64,000 nt of DNA from Streptomyces gilvus. GTDB lineage: Bacteria; Actinomycetota; Actinomycetes; Streptomycetales; Streptomycetaceae. Positions within the stretch are counted from its first letter, which is position 1, and every line of letters starts with the position of its first letter. The translations under genes and the position numbers were made by a program. The notes below the pieces were generated by a model that had not been told where the DNA came from, did no database searches, and saw only the letters and a program-made list of their open reading frames with translations. Positions 42,145 to 52,299 of the stretch are shown here, one piece after another. Where the stretch lies: the NCBI RefSeq assembly GCF_022513565.1, contig NZ_JAKWBE010000003.1:350297-414296 (forward strand). The letters run 5' to 3'.

Positions 42145-42686
42145 GTCGACCGGGGTGCGCTGAGGCAGTCGACCGGGGTGCGCCGAGGCAGTCGACCGGG
42201 GTGTGCCGAGGCGGTCGACCGGGGTGTGCCGAGGCAGTCGACCGGGGTGTGCCGAGGCGGTCGACCGGCGCGTGCAGAGGGCGGTCGACTGGGGCGAGCC
42301 GACGGCGGCCGAACGGGGCCAGCCAAGGCGGTCAACCGGGGTGTCCAGTGGACAGTCGACCAGGGCGGGCCGACGACGATCGACCGAGGCGAACCGACAG
42401 CGGTGGACCGGGGCCAGCCAAGGCGGCCAACCGGGGTGTCCAGTGGACAGTCGACCAGGGCGGGCCGACGACGATCGACCGAGGCGAACCGACAGCGGTG
42501 GACCGGGGCCAGCCAAGGCGGCCAACCGGGGTGTCCGGTGGACAGTCGACCAGGGCGGGCCGACGACGATCGACCGAGGCGAACCGACAGCGGTGGACCG
42601 GGGCCAGCCGAGGCGGCCAACCGAGGCGGGCCGTCGGCGGTCGAGCGGGGTGTGCTGACGGCTATCGATCGGAGCGGGCAGAGGGA
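42145..42686. repeat. Minisatellite: about 23 units of 23-24 bp with a 95-bp higher-order repeat
   Basis: Units begin with GTCGACC or close variants and read like GTCGACCGGGGTGTGCCGAG plus 3-4 bp. The left five units are nearly identical. The central part (42341-42625) is a 95-bp block of four different units repeated three times with only a few changes (block starts 42341, 42436, 42531). The right end is more diverged. The array lies between two minus-strand genes. It is open in several frames on both strands only because it is G/C-rich and stop-free; no frame has a start, a signal or family resemblance. Confidence 0.93.
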
Positions 42687-42688
42687 GT

Positions 42689-43204
42689 TCAGTCCGCGAG
42701 GCCCACCAGGTTCGGGACCTCCTGCGTGGCGTACCAGAGCAGTTCGTGGTCCTCGGCCCCGTCCACCACGAACTGGGCGTCGTCGTCACCACGGTCCGCC
42801 GCCTCCAGCGCCTCGGCCGCCGCCGCCACGTCCGTCTCCGCGTCGTCGAGGTCGACGTGCACGGCGGCCGCCTTGGCCAACGGTACGGCCTGGCTGACGC
42901 GGACCTCGCCGAGCGCGGCAGGGTCGAGTCCGCGGTCCGGGTCGGCCCAGGCCGCGCCGTCGGGCACGTCGACGGCGACCACGACCCGGCGCCGGGGAGC
43001 CCCGGCGTCGGCGGCGAGCAGACGCAGCGAGGCGAGGGCGGCGCGGTTCAGCGCCGCGTACTCCAGTTCCTCGATGTCGTCGGAGAGGTACCACTCGCGC
43101 AGCGCGGGGGTGACGGCGTAGGCGACGAGCGGCCCGGCCCCCAGCTCTCCCGTCTTGTACGCCTCGGCGAGACCGGGGAGGGTCAGGGGGACGTAGACGC
43201 GCAT
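42689..43204 (-). CDS. Conserved actinobacterial protein (DUF6912-like)
   Basis: A 171-residue soluble, acidic protein beginning 'MRVYVPLTLPGLAEAYKTGELG'. It has two short conserved stretches, 'YAVTPALREWYLSDDIEELEYAALNRAALASLRLLA' and 'RVVVAVDVPD', and an Asp/Glu-rich C-terminal part ending 'LLWYATQEVPNLVGLAD'. I recognise it only as a conserved streptomycete hypothetical protein; no catalytic motif, membrane segment or metal site is visible. The start is the ATG of MRVYVP; the upstream extension is not conserved in character. Its stop is only a few bases from the end of the minisatellite array. Confidence 0.75.
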   Translation of the reverse strand: MRVYVPLTLPGLAEAYKTGELGAGPLVAYAVTPALREWYLSDDIEELEYAALNRAALASLRLLAADAGAPRRRVVVAVDVPDGAAWADPDRGLDPAALGEVRVSQAVPLAKAAAVHVDLDDAETDVAAAAEALEAADRGDDDAQFVVDGAEDHELLWYATQEVPNLVGLAD

Positions 43205-43522
43205 GTCTGGCCGCTTTCGTGATCGAGGGCTCCGCTGGACAGGGCCTTCAGGATACGTGCGGGCGTCCCCTTTCGAGTCCCCGGTGATGACGCCGAGGCC
43301 GTCAACCCCGGGCCCATAATTCACCCTCGACCCCCGCGTGAACTCGGGCTTACAACCCCCTAGATCACCCTGATAGGTGAACCTTCCGGCCGCTCCGACC
43401 CGATCTGCCGCTTCCTTGCTGCCGCCATCGCGTTCCGTACAAGATCCGTGACAGGAAGTTACCGCCCGGTACCACCGCTCGACCGGGCGCTCATGGACAC
43501 GCTCATGGAAACGGGGACACCC
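43205..43522. promoter_or_regulatory. Divergent intergenic region with an inverted repeat
   Basis: About 320 bp. It contains CATAAT at 43315-43320, a possible -10, and a symmetrical TCACC-CTGATA-GGTGA at 43365-43380. The latter is a plausible dimeric regulator site; it resembles, but does not clearly match, GTnAC-type developmental-regulator boxes. No gene was seen here. Confidence 0.35.
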
Positions 43523-44287
43523 ATGCACAAGGTCATGACCAGGGCAGCGCAGAGCCGGCCGGGGTCTCGCCCACCGGGCCGCCATGACACGCGTCGCCCG
43601 GGCGGCGCACCGCCGCGCACCCCGGGCGGAGCCTCGGCCGGGACCGCCCCGGGAGGTGGCCGCCCGCCCGGCTCCCACGCCTCCGGGCGGCCGGGCGCCA
43701 CGCGTCCCACAGACAGCCGCCCCGCGTCAGCTCCAGCCCCGACTTCGATCCCGGCTTCGGCTTCGGCTTCGGCGAGGAAGGCGCCCACCGGGCTCGCCCG
43801 AGTGGCAACCGCACCGTCGGACACCACCACGCCGGACACCACCACGCCGGACTTCGCACAGTCCGGCACCACCCCGGACTTCTCCACATCGCCGGACACG
43901 GCACACGCGATGCCGGCACCGCCGGTTCGGCGGGCCGTCCCGCAGCCCCGCCCCACCGACGTCTTCGCCGACCGTCTGCTCGCCGTCCTGAGCGGGCAGC
44001 GGCCCGTCCACTGGATGCTCCGCCACACCGCGGGCCGTGCCTACGACGAACTGGCCCTGCTCGCCGAACGCGGGCCCCTGCGCGCCCGTGGCACCCGCCC
44101 CGTCGTCCGCGACATCGGCTACTGCGTCCCGCGCCCCGGCGCCATCGAGGCGTTCGCCCGGATCGGCGCCGGGGAGCAACTGCGCGCCATGGCCTTCCGC
44201 CTGGAGCAGGGCCGCGATCTGCGCTGGCGCTGCACGGCCGTGGAGCTGGGCGGCCCCCGCCCCGCGCGTGCCGCCAACGACGACTAG
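43523..44287 (+). CDS. Rv3235-family protein, function unknown
   Basis: 254 residues in two parts. A disordered Pro/Ala/Ser/Thr-rich first half (1-140) has an internal repeat 'DTTTPDTTTPDF'. The second half is a compact domain: 'RPTDVFADRLLAVLSGQRPVHWMLRHTAGRAYDELALLAERGP', then 'VVRDIGYCVPRPGAIEAFARIGAGEQLRAMAFRLEQGRDLRWRCTAVELG'. The second half matches the actinobacterial Rv3235-type domain, whose gene also lies near secA in mycobacteria. Its role is not known to me. I start at ATG 43523 because GGGGA is six bases upstream; GTG 43448 and ATG 43493 are alternatives. A terminator separates it from secA. Confidence 0.75.
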   Translation: MHKVMTRAAQSRPGSRPPGRHDTRRPGGAPPRTPGGASAGTAPGGGRPPGSHASGRPGATRPTDSRPASAPAPTSIPASASASARKAPTGLARVATAPSDTTTPDTTTPDFAQSGTTPDFSTSPDTAHAMPAPPVRRAVPQPRPTDVFADRLLAVLSGQRPVHWMLRHTAGRAYDELALLAERGPLRARGTRPVVRDIGYCVPRPGAIEAFARIGAGEQLRAMAFRLEQGRDLRWRCTAVELGGPRPARAANDD

Positions 44288-44302
44288 GCGACCGTACGCG
44301 AC

Positions 44303-44335
44303 AGGGCCGGGTCATCCCGCGGATGACCCGGCCCT
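44303..44335. terminator. Bidirectional terminator between Rv3235-like gene and secA
   Basis: A perfect 15-bp stem, AGGGCCGGGTCATCC (44303-44317) and GGATGACCCGGCCCT (44321-44335), with a 3-nt loop, between convergent genes. Confidence 0.9.
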
Positions 44336-44371
44336 CGAGCCGCTACGACGCCTCGCGCGCCGTCGCCGCCG

Positions 44372-47185
<2,814 letters not shown>

Positions 47186-47488
47186 GGGGGTTGGTCTCCT
47201 TGCCGGTCGGGCCTGGGACAGTCGGTTTCCATTTGACTTACTGAGCAACGGCCATCGTATGCGAGGACCGGCCCCGGTCGGGAGGCCTGCTGTGACGACG
47301 ACCTTTCAGCACTCGGCGCACCGCCTCAAATCTTCTTCAAAGCGGCCAATGGACGGGTTCACAGAGAACAACGGACGGACCCCGCGGATGGTGCCGGATC
47401 CCGCCGACGAATTGCGCGAATTGTGATCACCCGCTCACGCTCGGCAAAAAGATGGCGTCCCCCACCGGGCCCCGAGCAGAATCAGCCG
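47186..47488. other. Intergenic region upstream of secA and the GNAT gene
   Basis: About 300 bp, locally less G/C-rich. On the minus strand TACGAT (47253-47258) is a candidate secA -10 element. On the plus strand TTGACT at 47234-47239 is a -35-like word without a clear partner. The stretch 47320-47420 has no recognisable gene. Confidence 0.45.
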
Positions 47489-48070
47489 ATGGAACCCGTG
47501 ACGCTCACCACCGCCCGTCTGCTGCTGCGCACGGTCGGCCCGCAGGACACCGACGCGGTGCACGCCGCCGCCCAGGACCCCGACATCCAGCGCTGGACCA
47601 CCATCCCCTCCCCCTACCTGCCCGAGCACGCGCGCAGCTTCACACAGGAGATCGTCCCCGAGGGCTGGGCCAACGGCTCGATGCTCACCTTCGGCCTCTT
47701 CCTCCCCGAAGGGGAGGACCTGGTGGGCATGCTCGGCCTGACCATGCGTTCGCTGAGCACCGCCGAGATCGGGTTCTGGGCCGCCAAGGAGCACCGCGGC
47801 AACGGCTACGTCACCGAGGGCACCGTCGAGGTCTGCCGCTGGGCGTTCACCCACCTGTCGGTCGACCGCGTGGAATGGCGCGCGGAGGTCGGCAACAGAC
47901 CCTCCCGCGCGGTGGCCGAGCGCGCCGGGTTCGTCATCGAGGGCACCCTGCGCTCCGCGATCACCCACGGAGGCGTACGCCGTGACGCCTGGGTGGGCGC
48001 CCTGCTGCCCTCGGACCTGGGGCTGCCGTCGACGGCACCGTACCTGCCGGCGCGGGTACAACCCGAGTAG
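47489..48070 (+). CDS. GNAT-family N-acetyltransferase (RimJ/RimL-like)
   Basis: A 193-residue acetyltransferase. It begins 'MEPVTLTTARLLLRTVGPQDTDAV', the usual RimJ/RimL start, and has 'EIGFWAAKEHRGNGYVTEGTVEVCRWAF' with the acetyl-CoA pyrophosphate loop (HRGNGY). 'VDRVEWRAEVGNRPSRAVAERAGFVIEGTLR' is the conserved C-terminal strand-helix unit. It may acetylate a ribosomal-protein N-terminus, an amino acid or a small molecule; this cannot be told from the sequence. ATG 47489 is chosen over an upstream in-frame start because the extra residues are not family-like. It precedes the AlkZ-like gene by 85 bp. Confidence 0.88.
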   Translation: MEPVTLTTARLLLRTVGPQDTDAVHAAAQDPDIQRWTTIPSPYLPEHARSFTQEIVPEGWANGSMLTFGLFLPEGEDLVGMLGLTMRSLSTAEIGFWAAKEHRGNGYVTEGTVEVCRWAFTHLSVDRVEWRAEVGNRPSRAVAERAGFVIEGTLRSAITHGGVRRDAWVGALLPSDLGLPSTAPYLPARVQPE

Positions 48071-48142
48071 CCCACGCCGAGCCCGATCCCGGGCAACCGT
48101 CGACGGATCCCCAGCTCAGCCGCAGCTGTCAGTCCCGCCCCC

Positions 48143-48148
48143 TATCGT
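48143..48148 (+). promoter_or_regulatory. Possible -10 element for leaderless AlkZ-like transcript
   Basis: TATCGT lies 7 bp before the ATG at 48156, with no Shine-Dalgarno between, as in leaderless streptomycete mRNAs. No strong -35 word is seen. Confidence 0.35.
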
Positions 48149-48155
48149 GCGAACC

Positions 48156-49355
48156 ATGACGACCCCGCGCCCCACCACCGACCTCTCGGCAGACGAGGCC
48201 CGCCGCATCGCCCTGCGCGCCCAGGGCCTGCTCGGCGCGCCCGACCGCAAGGCAGGCGTCCGCGGCATCCTCCGCCACCTCGGCGCGGTCCAGCTGGACA
48301 CCATCTCGGTCCTCGCCCGCTCCCACGAACTCATCCCGTACGCCCGCCTGGGCGCGGTGGGCCGCAGAACCGTCGAGGACGCCTACTGGAACACCGCAGC
48401 TACCGGCGAACCCCACGCCTTCGAGTACTGGTCGCACGCCGCGTGCATCCTCCCCGTCGAGGAGTGGCCCCACTTCGCCTTCCGCCGCCGCGCCTACCGG
48501 TCCCGCCCGCACTGGAACCACGAACTCCCCGACGGCGCCTACGACCAGGTCGTCAAACAGCTCCGCGCCGAAGGCCCCCTCACCGCCACCGAGTTGGGCG
48601 GCGCCAAGCGCACCAGCGAGTGGTGGGACTGGTCCGGCGCGAAGGTCGCCGTGGAGCGGGCCCTGATGTACGGCGAGGTGGTGTGCGTGCAACGCCGCGG
48701 CTGGAAGCGGGTGTACGACCTGGCCGAGCGGGCGATCCCGGAGCCGCTGCTGCACGACGAGCTGGACGACACGGAGTGCCTGCGCCGCCTGGTCCGCCTG
48801 GCCGGCCAGTCCCTGGGCGTCGGCACACGCGCGGACATCGCCGACTACCACCGCCTCAAGGGCGAGCAGGTCGACGCGATCATCGCCGACTCCGGCCTGG
48901 TCCCGGTCACGGTCGAGGGCTGGGGCAAGTCGGCCTGGGCCGACCCGGCGGCCTTGGAGACACCTCCGCGCGGCCGCCACCGCACCACCCTGCTGTCGCC
49001 CTTCGACTCCCTCGTCTGGGAGCGGGCGCGCACGGAGCGGATCTTCGGCTTCACACACCGCCTGGAGGCCTACGTCCCCAAAACGAAGCGGGTGTACGGG
49101 TACTTCGCGATGCCCGTCCTGGCCGGAGGCCGGCTCGTCGGCCGCGTCGACCCCGCCCGCGAAGGGGCCACGCTGATCGCACGACAAGTCACCCTGGACG
49201 GGCCCAAGGTGGTCCCGGCCGTCGCGGAAGCACTGGTGGAGGCGGCCAGTTGGGTGGGCTGCACGAGCGTACGCGTGGAGCGGGTGGAGGCCCCGGAACT
49301 GCACGAGCCGCTCACCAAGGAGGTCACCCGGGCCCTCATCGCCGCCCTGCGCTGA
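48156..49355 (+). CDS. AlkZ/YcaQ-like DNA glycosylase (winged-helix, HTH_42)
   Basis: A 399-residue protein of the family whose members unhook interstrand crosslinks and excise alkylated bases by N-glycosidic cleavage. The active-site triad appears as 'LGAVQLDTISVLARSHELIPYARLG', giving a QxD motif like E. coli YcaQ rather than the QxQ of self-resistance AlkZ enzymes in azinomycin-type clusters. Three tandem winged-helix modules follow, with 'ELGGAKRTSEWWDWSGAKVAVERALMYGEVV', 'GTRADIADYHRL', and the C-terminal 'LLSPFDSLVWERARTERIFGF'. It is therefore probably a general repair glycosylase, not a resistance gene; no biosynthetic cluster is nearby. Confidence 0.88.
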   Translation: MTTPRPTTDLSADEARRIALRAQGLLGAPDRKAGVRGILRHLGAVQLDTISVLARSHELIPYARLGAVGRRTVEDAYWNTAATGEPHAFEYWSHAACILPVEEWPHFAFRRRAYRSRPHWNHELPDGAYDQVVKQLRAEGPLTATELGGAKRTSEWWDWSGAKVAVERALMYGEVVCVQRRGWKRVYDLAERAIPEPLLHDELDDTECLRRLVRLAGQSLGVGTRADIADYHRLKGEQVDAIIADSGLVPVTVEGWGKSAWADPAALETPPRGRHRTTLLSPFDSLVWERARTERIFGFTHRLEAYVPKTKRVYGYFAMPVLAGGRLVGRVDPAREGATLIARQVTLDGPKVVPAVAEALVEAASWVGCTSVRVERVEAPELHEPLTKEVTRALIAALR

Positions 49356-49374
49356 ACCGGGCCGAGCGGGCCCC

Positions 49375-50121
49375 TCAGCGGATCTCGAGGATCTTCTCCC
49401 GCATCGCGTACACCACCGCCTCCATCCTGGAGTGCAGCTGCAGCTTCTCCAGGATGTTGCGCACATGGTTCTTCACGGTGTTCTCGGAGATGAACAACTC
49501 CTTGGCGATGTCCCGGTTGTTCATGCCCGTGGCGACGAGCTTGAGGACCTCCAGCTCACGGTCCGTCAGCCGCGGCGCGGGCACCAGCCGGCGCTCGTCG
49601 GTGCGCTGGATCATCGACTTGAACTCGGTGAGCAGCTTCGACGCCATGGAGGGACTGATCTGCGACTGCCCGTCGGCGACCGCGCGAATGGCCGTGGCCA
49701 CCTCGTCCGTCGAGATCTCCTTCAGAAGATAACCGGTCGCACCCGCCTTGATCGCGTCGTAGAGGTCGGCCTCCTCGTCGCTGATCGTCAGCATGATGAT
49801 CTTGGCGCTGGGGGCGACCTCCTTGATGGAGGTGCACGCCTCGATCCCGCCCCGCTTGGGCATCCGCACATCCATCAGGACGATGTCGGGCAGCAGGTCG
49901 GCGGCCTTGTCGACGGCCTCCGCACCGTCCCCGGCCTCGCCCACGACCTGGATGTCCTCCTCGGCCGCGAGCACGATCTCCAGACCACGGCGGAAGAGAG
50001 CGTGGTCGTCCACGACCAGGACTCTGATCGGTTCCTTGCGTGGAGAGCCCGCGTCCGGGCTCACGCCGACGACGCCGCCGTCGGCATCCTCGTCACGCAT
50101 CGGTCCGAAGCTGTCCGCCAT
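49375..50121 (-). CDS. NarL/FixJ-family response regulator
   Basis: A 248-residue two-component regulator. After a non-conserved N-terminus of about 30 residues the receiver begins 'IRVLVVDDHALFRRGLEIVLAAE' (acidic pair at 38-39), with phosphoacceptor Asp84 in 'IVLMDVRMPKRGG' and Lys134 in 'GYLLKEIS'. The LuxR-type HTH is 'RLTDRELEVLKLVATGMNNRDIAKELFISENTVKNHVRNILEKL'. All key residues are present. No sensor kinase gene is adjacent, so it is an orphan here. ATG 50121 has GGGGGAGG at good spacing. It follows hpf on the same strand but beyond a terminator. Confidence 0.93.
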   Translation of the reverse strand: MADSFGPMRDEDADGGVVGVSPDAGSPRKEPIRVLVVDDHALFRRGLEIVLAAEEDIQVVGEAGDGAEAVDKAADLLPDIVLMDVRMPKRGGIEACTSIKEVAPSAKIIMLTISDEEADLYDAIKAGATGYLLKEISTDEVATAIRAVADGQSQISPSMASKLLTEFKSMIQRTDERRLVPAPRLTDRELEVLKLVATGMNNRDIAKELFISENTVKNHVRNILEKLQLHSRMEAVVYAMREKILEIR

Positions 50122-50265
50122 CGTTCCTCCCCCTGAAGGCTGTGGCCTGTGGTGCTGTGCCATCCGCCAACCCAAGGCAACGGCCCACCGGTTGAGCCGC
50201 TGAGGCCATGATTCCATGCCCGGGCGACAACGCGGTGACAGAGCGGGACGCGAAGTGGTCGCACA

Positions 50266-50306
50266 CCGGTGCCCCTGGGGGCGCACAGGCGCTCCAGGGG
50301 CACCGG
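50266..50306 (-). terminator. Terminator after hpf
   Basis: CCGGTGCCCCTGG (50266-50278) and CCAGGGGCACCGG (50294-50306) form a perfect 13-bp stem. The inner loop can pair further (GGCGC with GCGCT). It starts 21 bp beyond the hpf stop and isolates the response-regulator gene from hpf. Confidence 0.85.
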
Positions 50307-50327
50307 CACAATTGTCAACCGCGCGGG

Positions 50328-51020
50328 TCAGCCACCCAGCGTGCCACCGGGCGCGGGAGACTGCGCCTGGGCGACCATCGGGTCCGTGCTGAGGTGGATG
50401 ACGCCGTAGTCGTACGCGTGCCGCCGGTAGACGACACTCGGTTCCTTCGTCTCGGAGTCGACGAACAGATAGAAGTCGTGGCCGACCAGCTCCATCTCGT
50501 AGAGGGCCTGGTCGAGCGTCATCGGGGAGGCGACGTGGGTCTTCTCGCGGACGACGAGGGGGCCTTCGCCCTTCACTTCCAGCGAGCCGATCTTCTTGGT
50601 GGGTACGCCGTCGGTGTCTTCCTCGTGGACGGCCTCGCCGTTCCCGTTGAGCGTCGCCGCGCCAGGGACGTGGTCGGGGACCTCGGCCGCCGAGATCCGG
50701 CGCGCGCCACGGCGCGAGAACCGCTTGTCGTGCTGCTTGCGCAGCCGGGCGTCCAGCTTCTCCGCCGCCAGGTCGAGCGCCGCGTACGGATCGCTGGCCG
50801 CCGCCTCCGCCCTGATCACCGGACCGCGGGAGCGAAGCGTGATCTCCACTCGGTCGCAACGGTCGGCTTGTCGGGGGTTGGGCTCCTTGGACACCTCGAC
50901 GTCGAGGCTGATCACCTTGCCATCGAGCTTCTGGATCTTCTCCAGCTTCAGCTTCTCGGCCACGTGCTTGCGGAACCGCTCGGGCACCTCGGTCTTGCGG
51001 CCCTTGACGACGATGTCCAC
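50328..51020 (-). CDS. hpf: Long-form ribosome hibernation promoting factor
   Basis: Binds the decoding region of 30S subunits and dimerises ribosomes to 100S particles during stationary phase or stress. The 230-residue product has the S30AE domain at 1-105 ('VDIVVKGRKTEVPERFRKHVAEKLKLEKI', 'DRVEITLRSRGPVIRAEAAASDPYAALDLAAEKLDARLRK'), a charged linker, and the C-terminal dimerisation domain ('EKTHVASPMTLDQALYEMELVGHDFYLFVDSETKEPSVVYRRHAYDYGVIHL'). It is therefore the long type. GTG 51020 is chosen for GGAG six bases upstream and the conserved VDIVVKGR start. It has a long upstream region containing a hairpin, and its own terminator. Confidence 0.95.
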   Translation of the reverse strand: MDIVVKGRKTEVPERFRKHVAEKLKLEKIQKLDGKVISLDVEVSKEPNPRQADRCDRVEITLRSRGPVIRAEAAASDPYAALDLAAEKLDARLRKQHDKRFSRRGARRISAAEVPDHVPGAATLNGNGEAVHEEDTDGVPTKKIGSLEVKGEGPLVVREKTHVASPMTLDQALYEMELVGHDFYLFVDSETKEPSVVYRRHAYDYGVIHLSTDPMVAQAQSPAPGGTLGG

Positions 51021-51331
51021 GCAGAACTCCGTTCCCGGATCGCTCCGCCTCACTGCGGAGCGTCTCCCTTTTGCACCAGGCTCCGGTGATCTCCGGAACC
51101 TACGGACTCGGTGACGTCCACCTCCTCCCCCGCGGGCAAGATCTCCACTCCACCAGCGCGGGTGATAGTGGAAAACCCGCGCCACGGCACTCGGGTACGT
51201 GAGGCGTGGCCTGCGCCTTTCCTCACAACCGAACATATCTCGCCCGGACGGATGTCGTCACCCTCTACCGCGGCGTACCTCCGTTCAGGTGAATTGCCCC
51301 TGTCATAACCTGCAACGATGCAAGTGCACAG
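51021..51331 (-). promoter_or_regulatory. Upstream region of hpf with hairpin at 51156-51182
   Basis: About 310 bp between comF and hpf, both on the minus strand. GCGCGGGT (51156-51163) and ACCCGCGC (51175-51182) form an 8-bp stem with an 11-nt loop, 136 bp before hpf. It may be the comF terminator or part of the hpf leader. No gene or certain promoter was identified. Confidence 0.45.
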
Positions 51332-52189
51332 TCAGTTCCGGTTTATTTCGAAAGAGTCCGGCGACGCCGCGACCACAGCCGCGCAGATCAGATGACAGGC
51401 GCTGCTCGCACCCGCCATTCCCGGCCCGTCGCGCATAAGGTCGGCCTCTTCCTCCACCGGTCCGGTGATCCGTTCCCCTCTGCTTTCCCGAGCAGCCGCC
51501 GGATACACGGCCCGAGCCATATCACCGCAAGATTCCGGCCCGGGCGAATCCCGGTACCCACGCGCCGCCCGCGCCGCCTCAGCCAATGACGCCCCGGTTG
51601 TCATCAGGTCGTCGACGAGCACGACCCGACCGCCCCGAAGCAGTCGCCCACCGCCCGGTACCACGCCGAGCGCGCCCGCCAGATTCTCCAGCCGCTGCCG
51701 GGAGTCGAGCCCCGCCTGATCCGCCACCGCCCGCCGCTGACGCAGCACGGCGACGACTCGCGCCGGAACCCCGCCCCGCCGCAGCTCCCCGGCCGCGGCG
51801 AGCGCGATCCGCCTGGCCGGATCATGCCCCCGAGCCCGTACGGCCCGCCGAGCCGACGGCACGGGGACGAGCAGCAGGGGTTGATCATTGCGCGTCTCCC
51901 GCAGCCCCGCCCGCACGGCCCCCGCCAGAGCCCTGCCCAGCGGTGTCGCGAGGGACAGCGCGCCCCGCTCCTTGTGGGCCAGCAGCACGGCCCGTACCTC
52001 GTCCGCGTACCGGGCCGCCGCGTGCACCACCGGCAGACCGGGCGGTTCCGGTACCGGGCGCACCCGGCTCGGTGCCGCCCCGCTCAGAGCCGCACGGCAC
52101 TTCGGGCAGAGCACCGTGCGTGGCCTCCCGCAGCCGCCGCACTCGGTCGGCAGCACCAGGTCGGTGAGGTCCTGCCACCACCCCCGCAT
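51332..52189 (-). CDS. comF: ComF-family phosphoribosyltransferase-like protein
   Basis: A 285-residue protein with the ComF layout. An N-terminal zinc finger ('LVLPTECGGCGRPRTVLCPKCRAAL', four Cys) is followed by 'AARYADEVRAVLLAHKERGALSLATPLGRALA' and the PRPP-binding loop 'GRVVLVDDLMTTGASLAEAARA'. In naturally competent bacteria ComF helps single-stranded DNA uptake; in actinobacteria its task is unclear, though the gene is conserved next to lpqB and hpf. The C-terminus runs about 45 residues beyond the usual end with no clear motif. ATG 52189 (MRGWWQDLTDLVLP) is the likely start. Confidence 0.88.
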   Translation of the reverse strand: MRGWWQDLTDLVLPTECGGCGRPRTVLCPKCRAALSGAAPSRVRPVPEPPGLPVVHAAARYADEVRAVLLAHKERGALSLATPLGRALAGAVRAGLRETRNDQPLLLVPVPSARRAVRARGHDPARRIALAAAGELRRGGVPARVVAVLRQRRAVADQAGLDSRQRLENLAGALGVVPGGGRLLRGGRVVLVDDLMTTGASLAEAARAARGYRDSPGPESCGDMARAVYPAAARESRGERITGPVEEEADLMRDGPGMAGASSACHLICAAVVAASPDSFEINRN

Positions 52190-52299
52190 GCGCACACTGT
52201 GCCAACACCCGAGCCGCCCCACCACCCCTGTGGACAACCAGGCGGCCGCCCCGTCAGGTCCCCCTGGTCAGAAGCGGCCGCCCTCGAAGCCCTGGCGGA

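Noticed and set aside
42145..42686. Possible CRISPR array
   Set aside because: Units are directly adjacent and show higher-order duplication rather than constant repeats with unique spacers.
42178..42897. Open frames through the 23-24 bp repeat array on both strands
   Set aside because: They exist because the repeat has no stop codons; no ribosome-binding site, signal peptide or conserved domain, and several frames are equally open.
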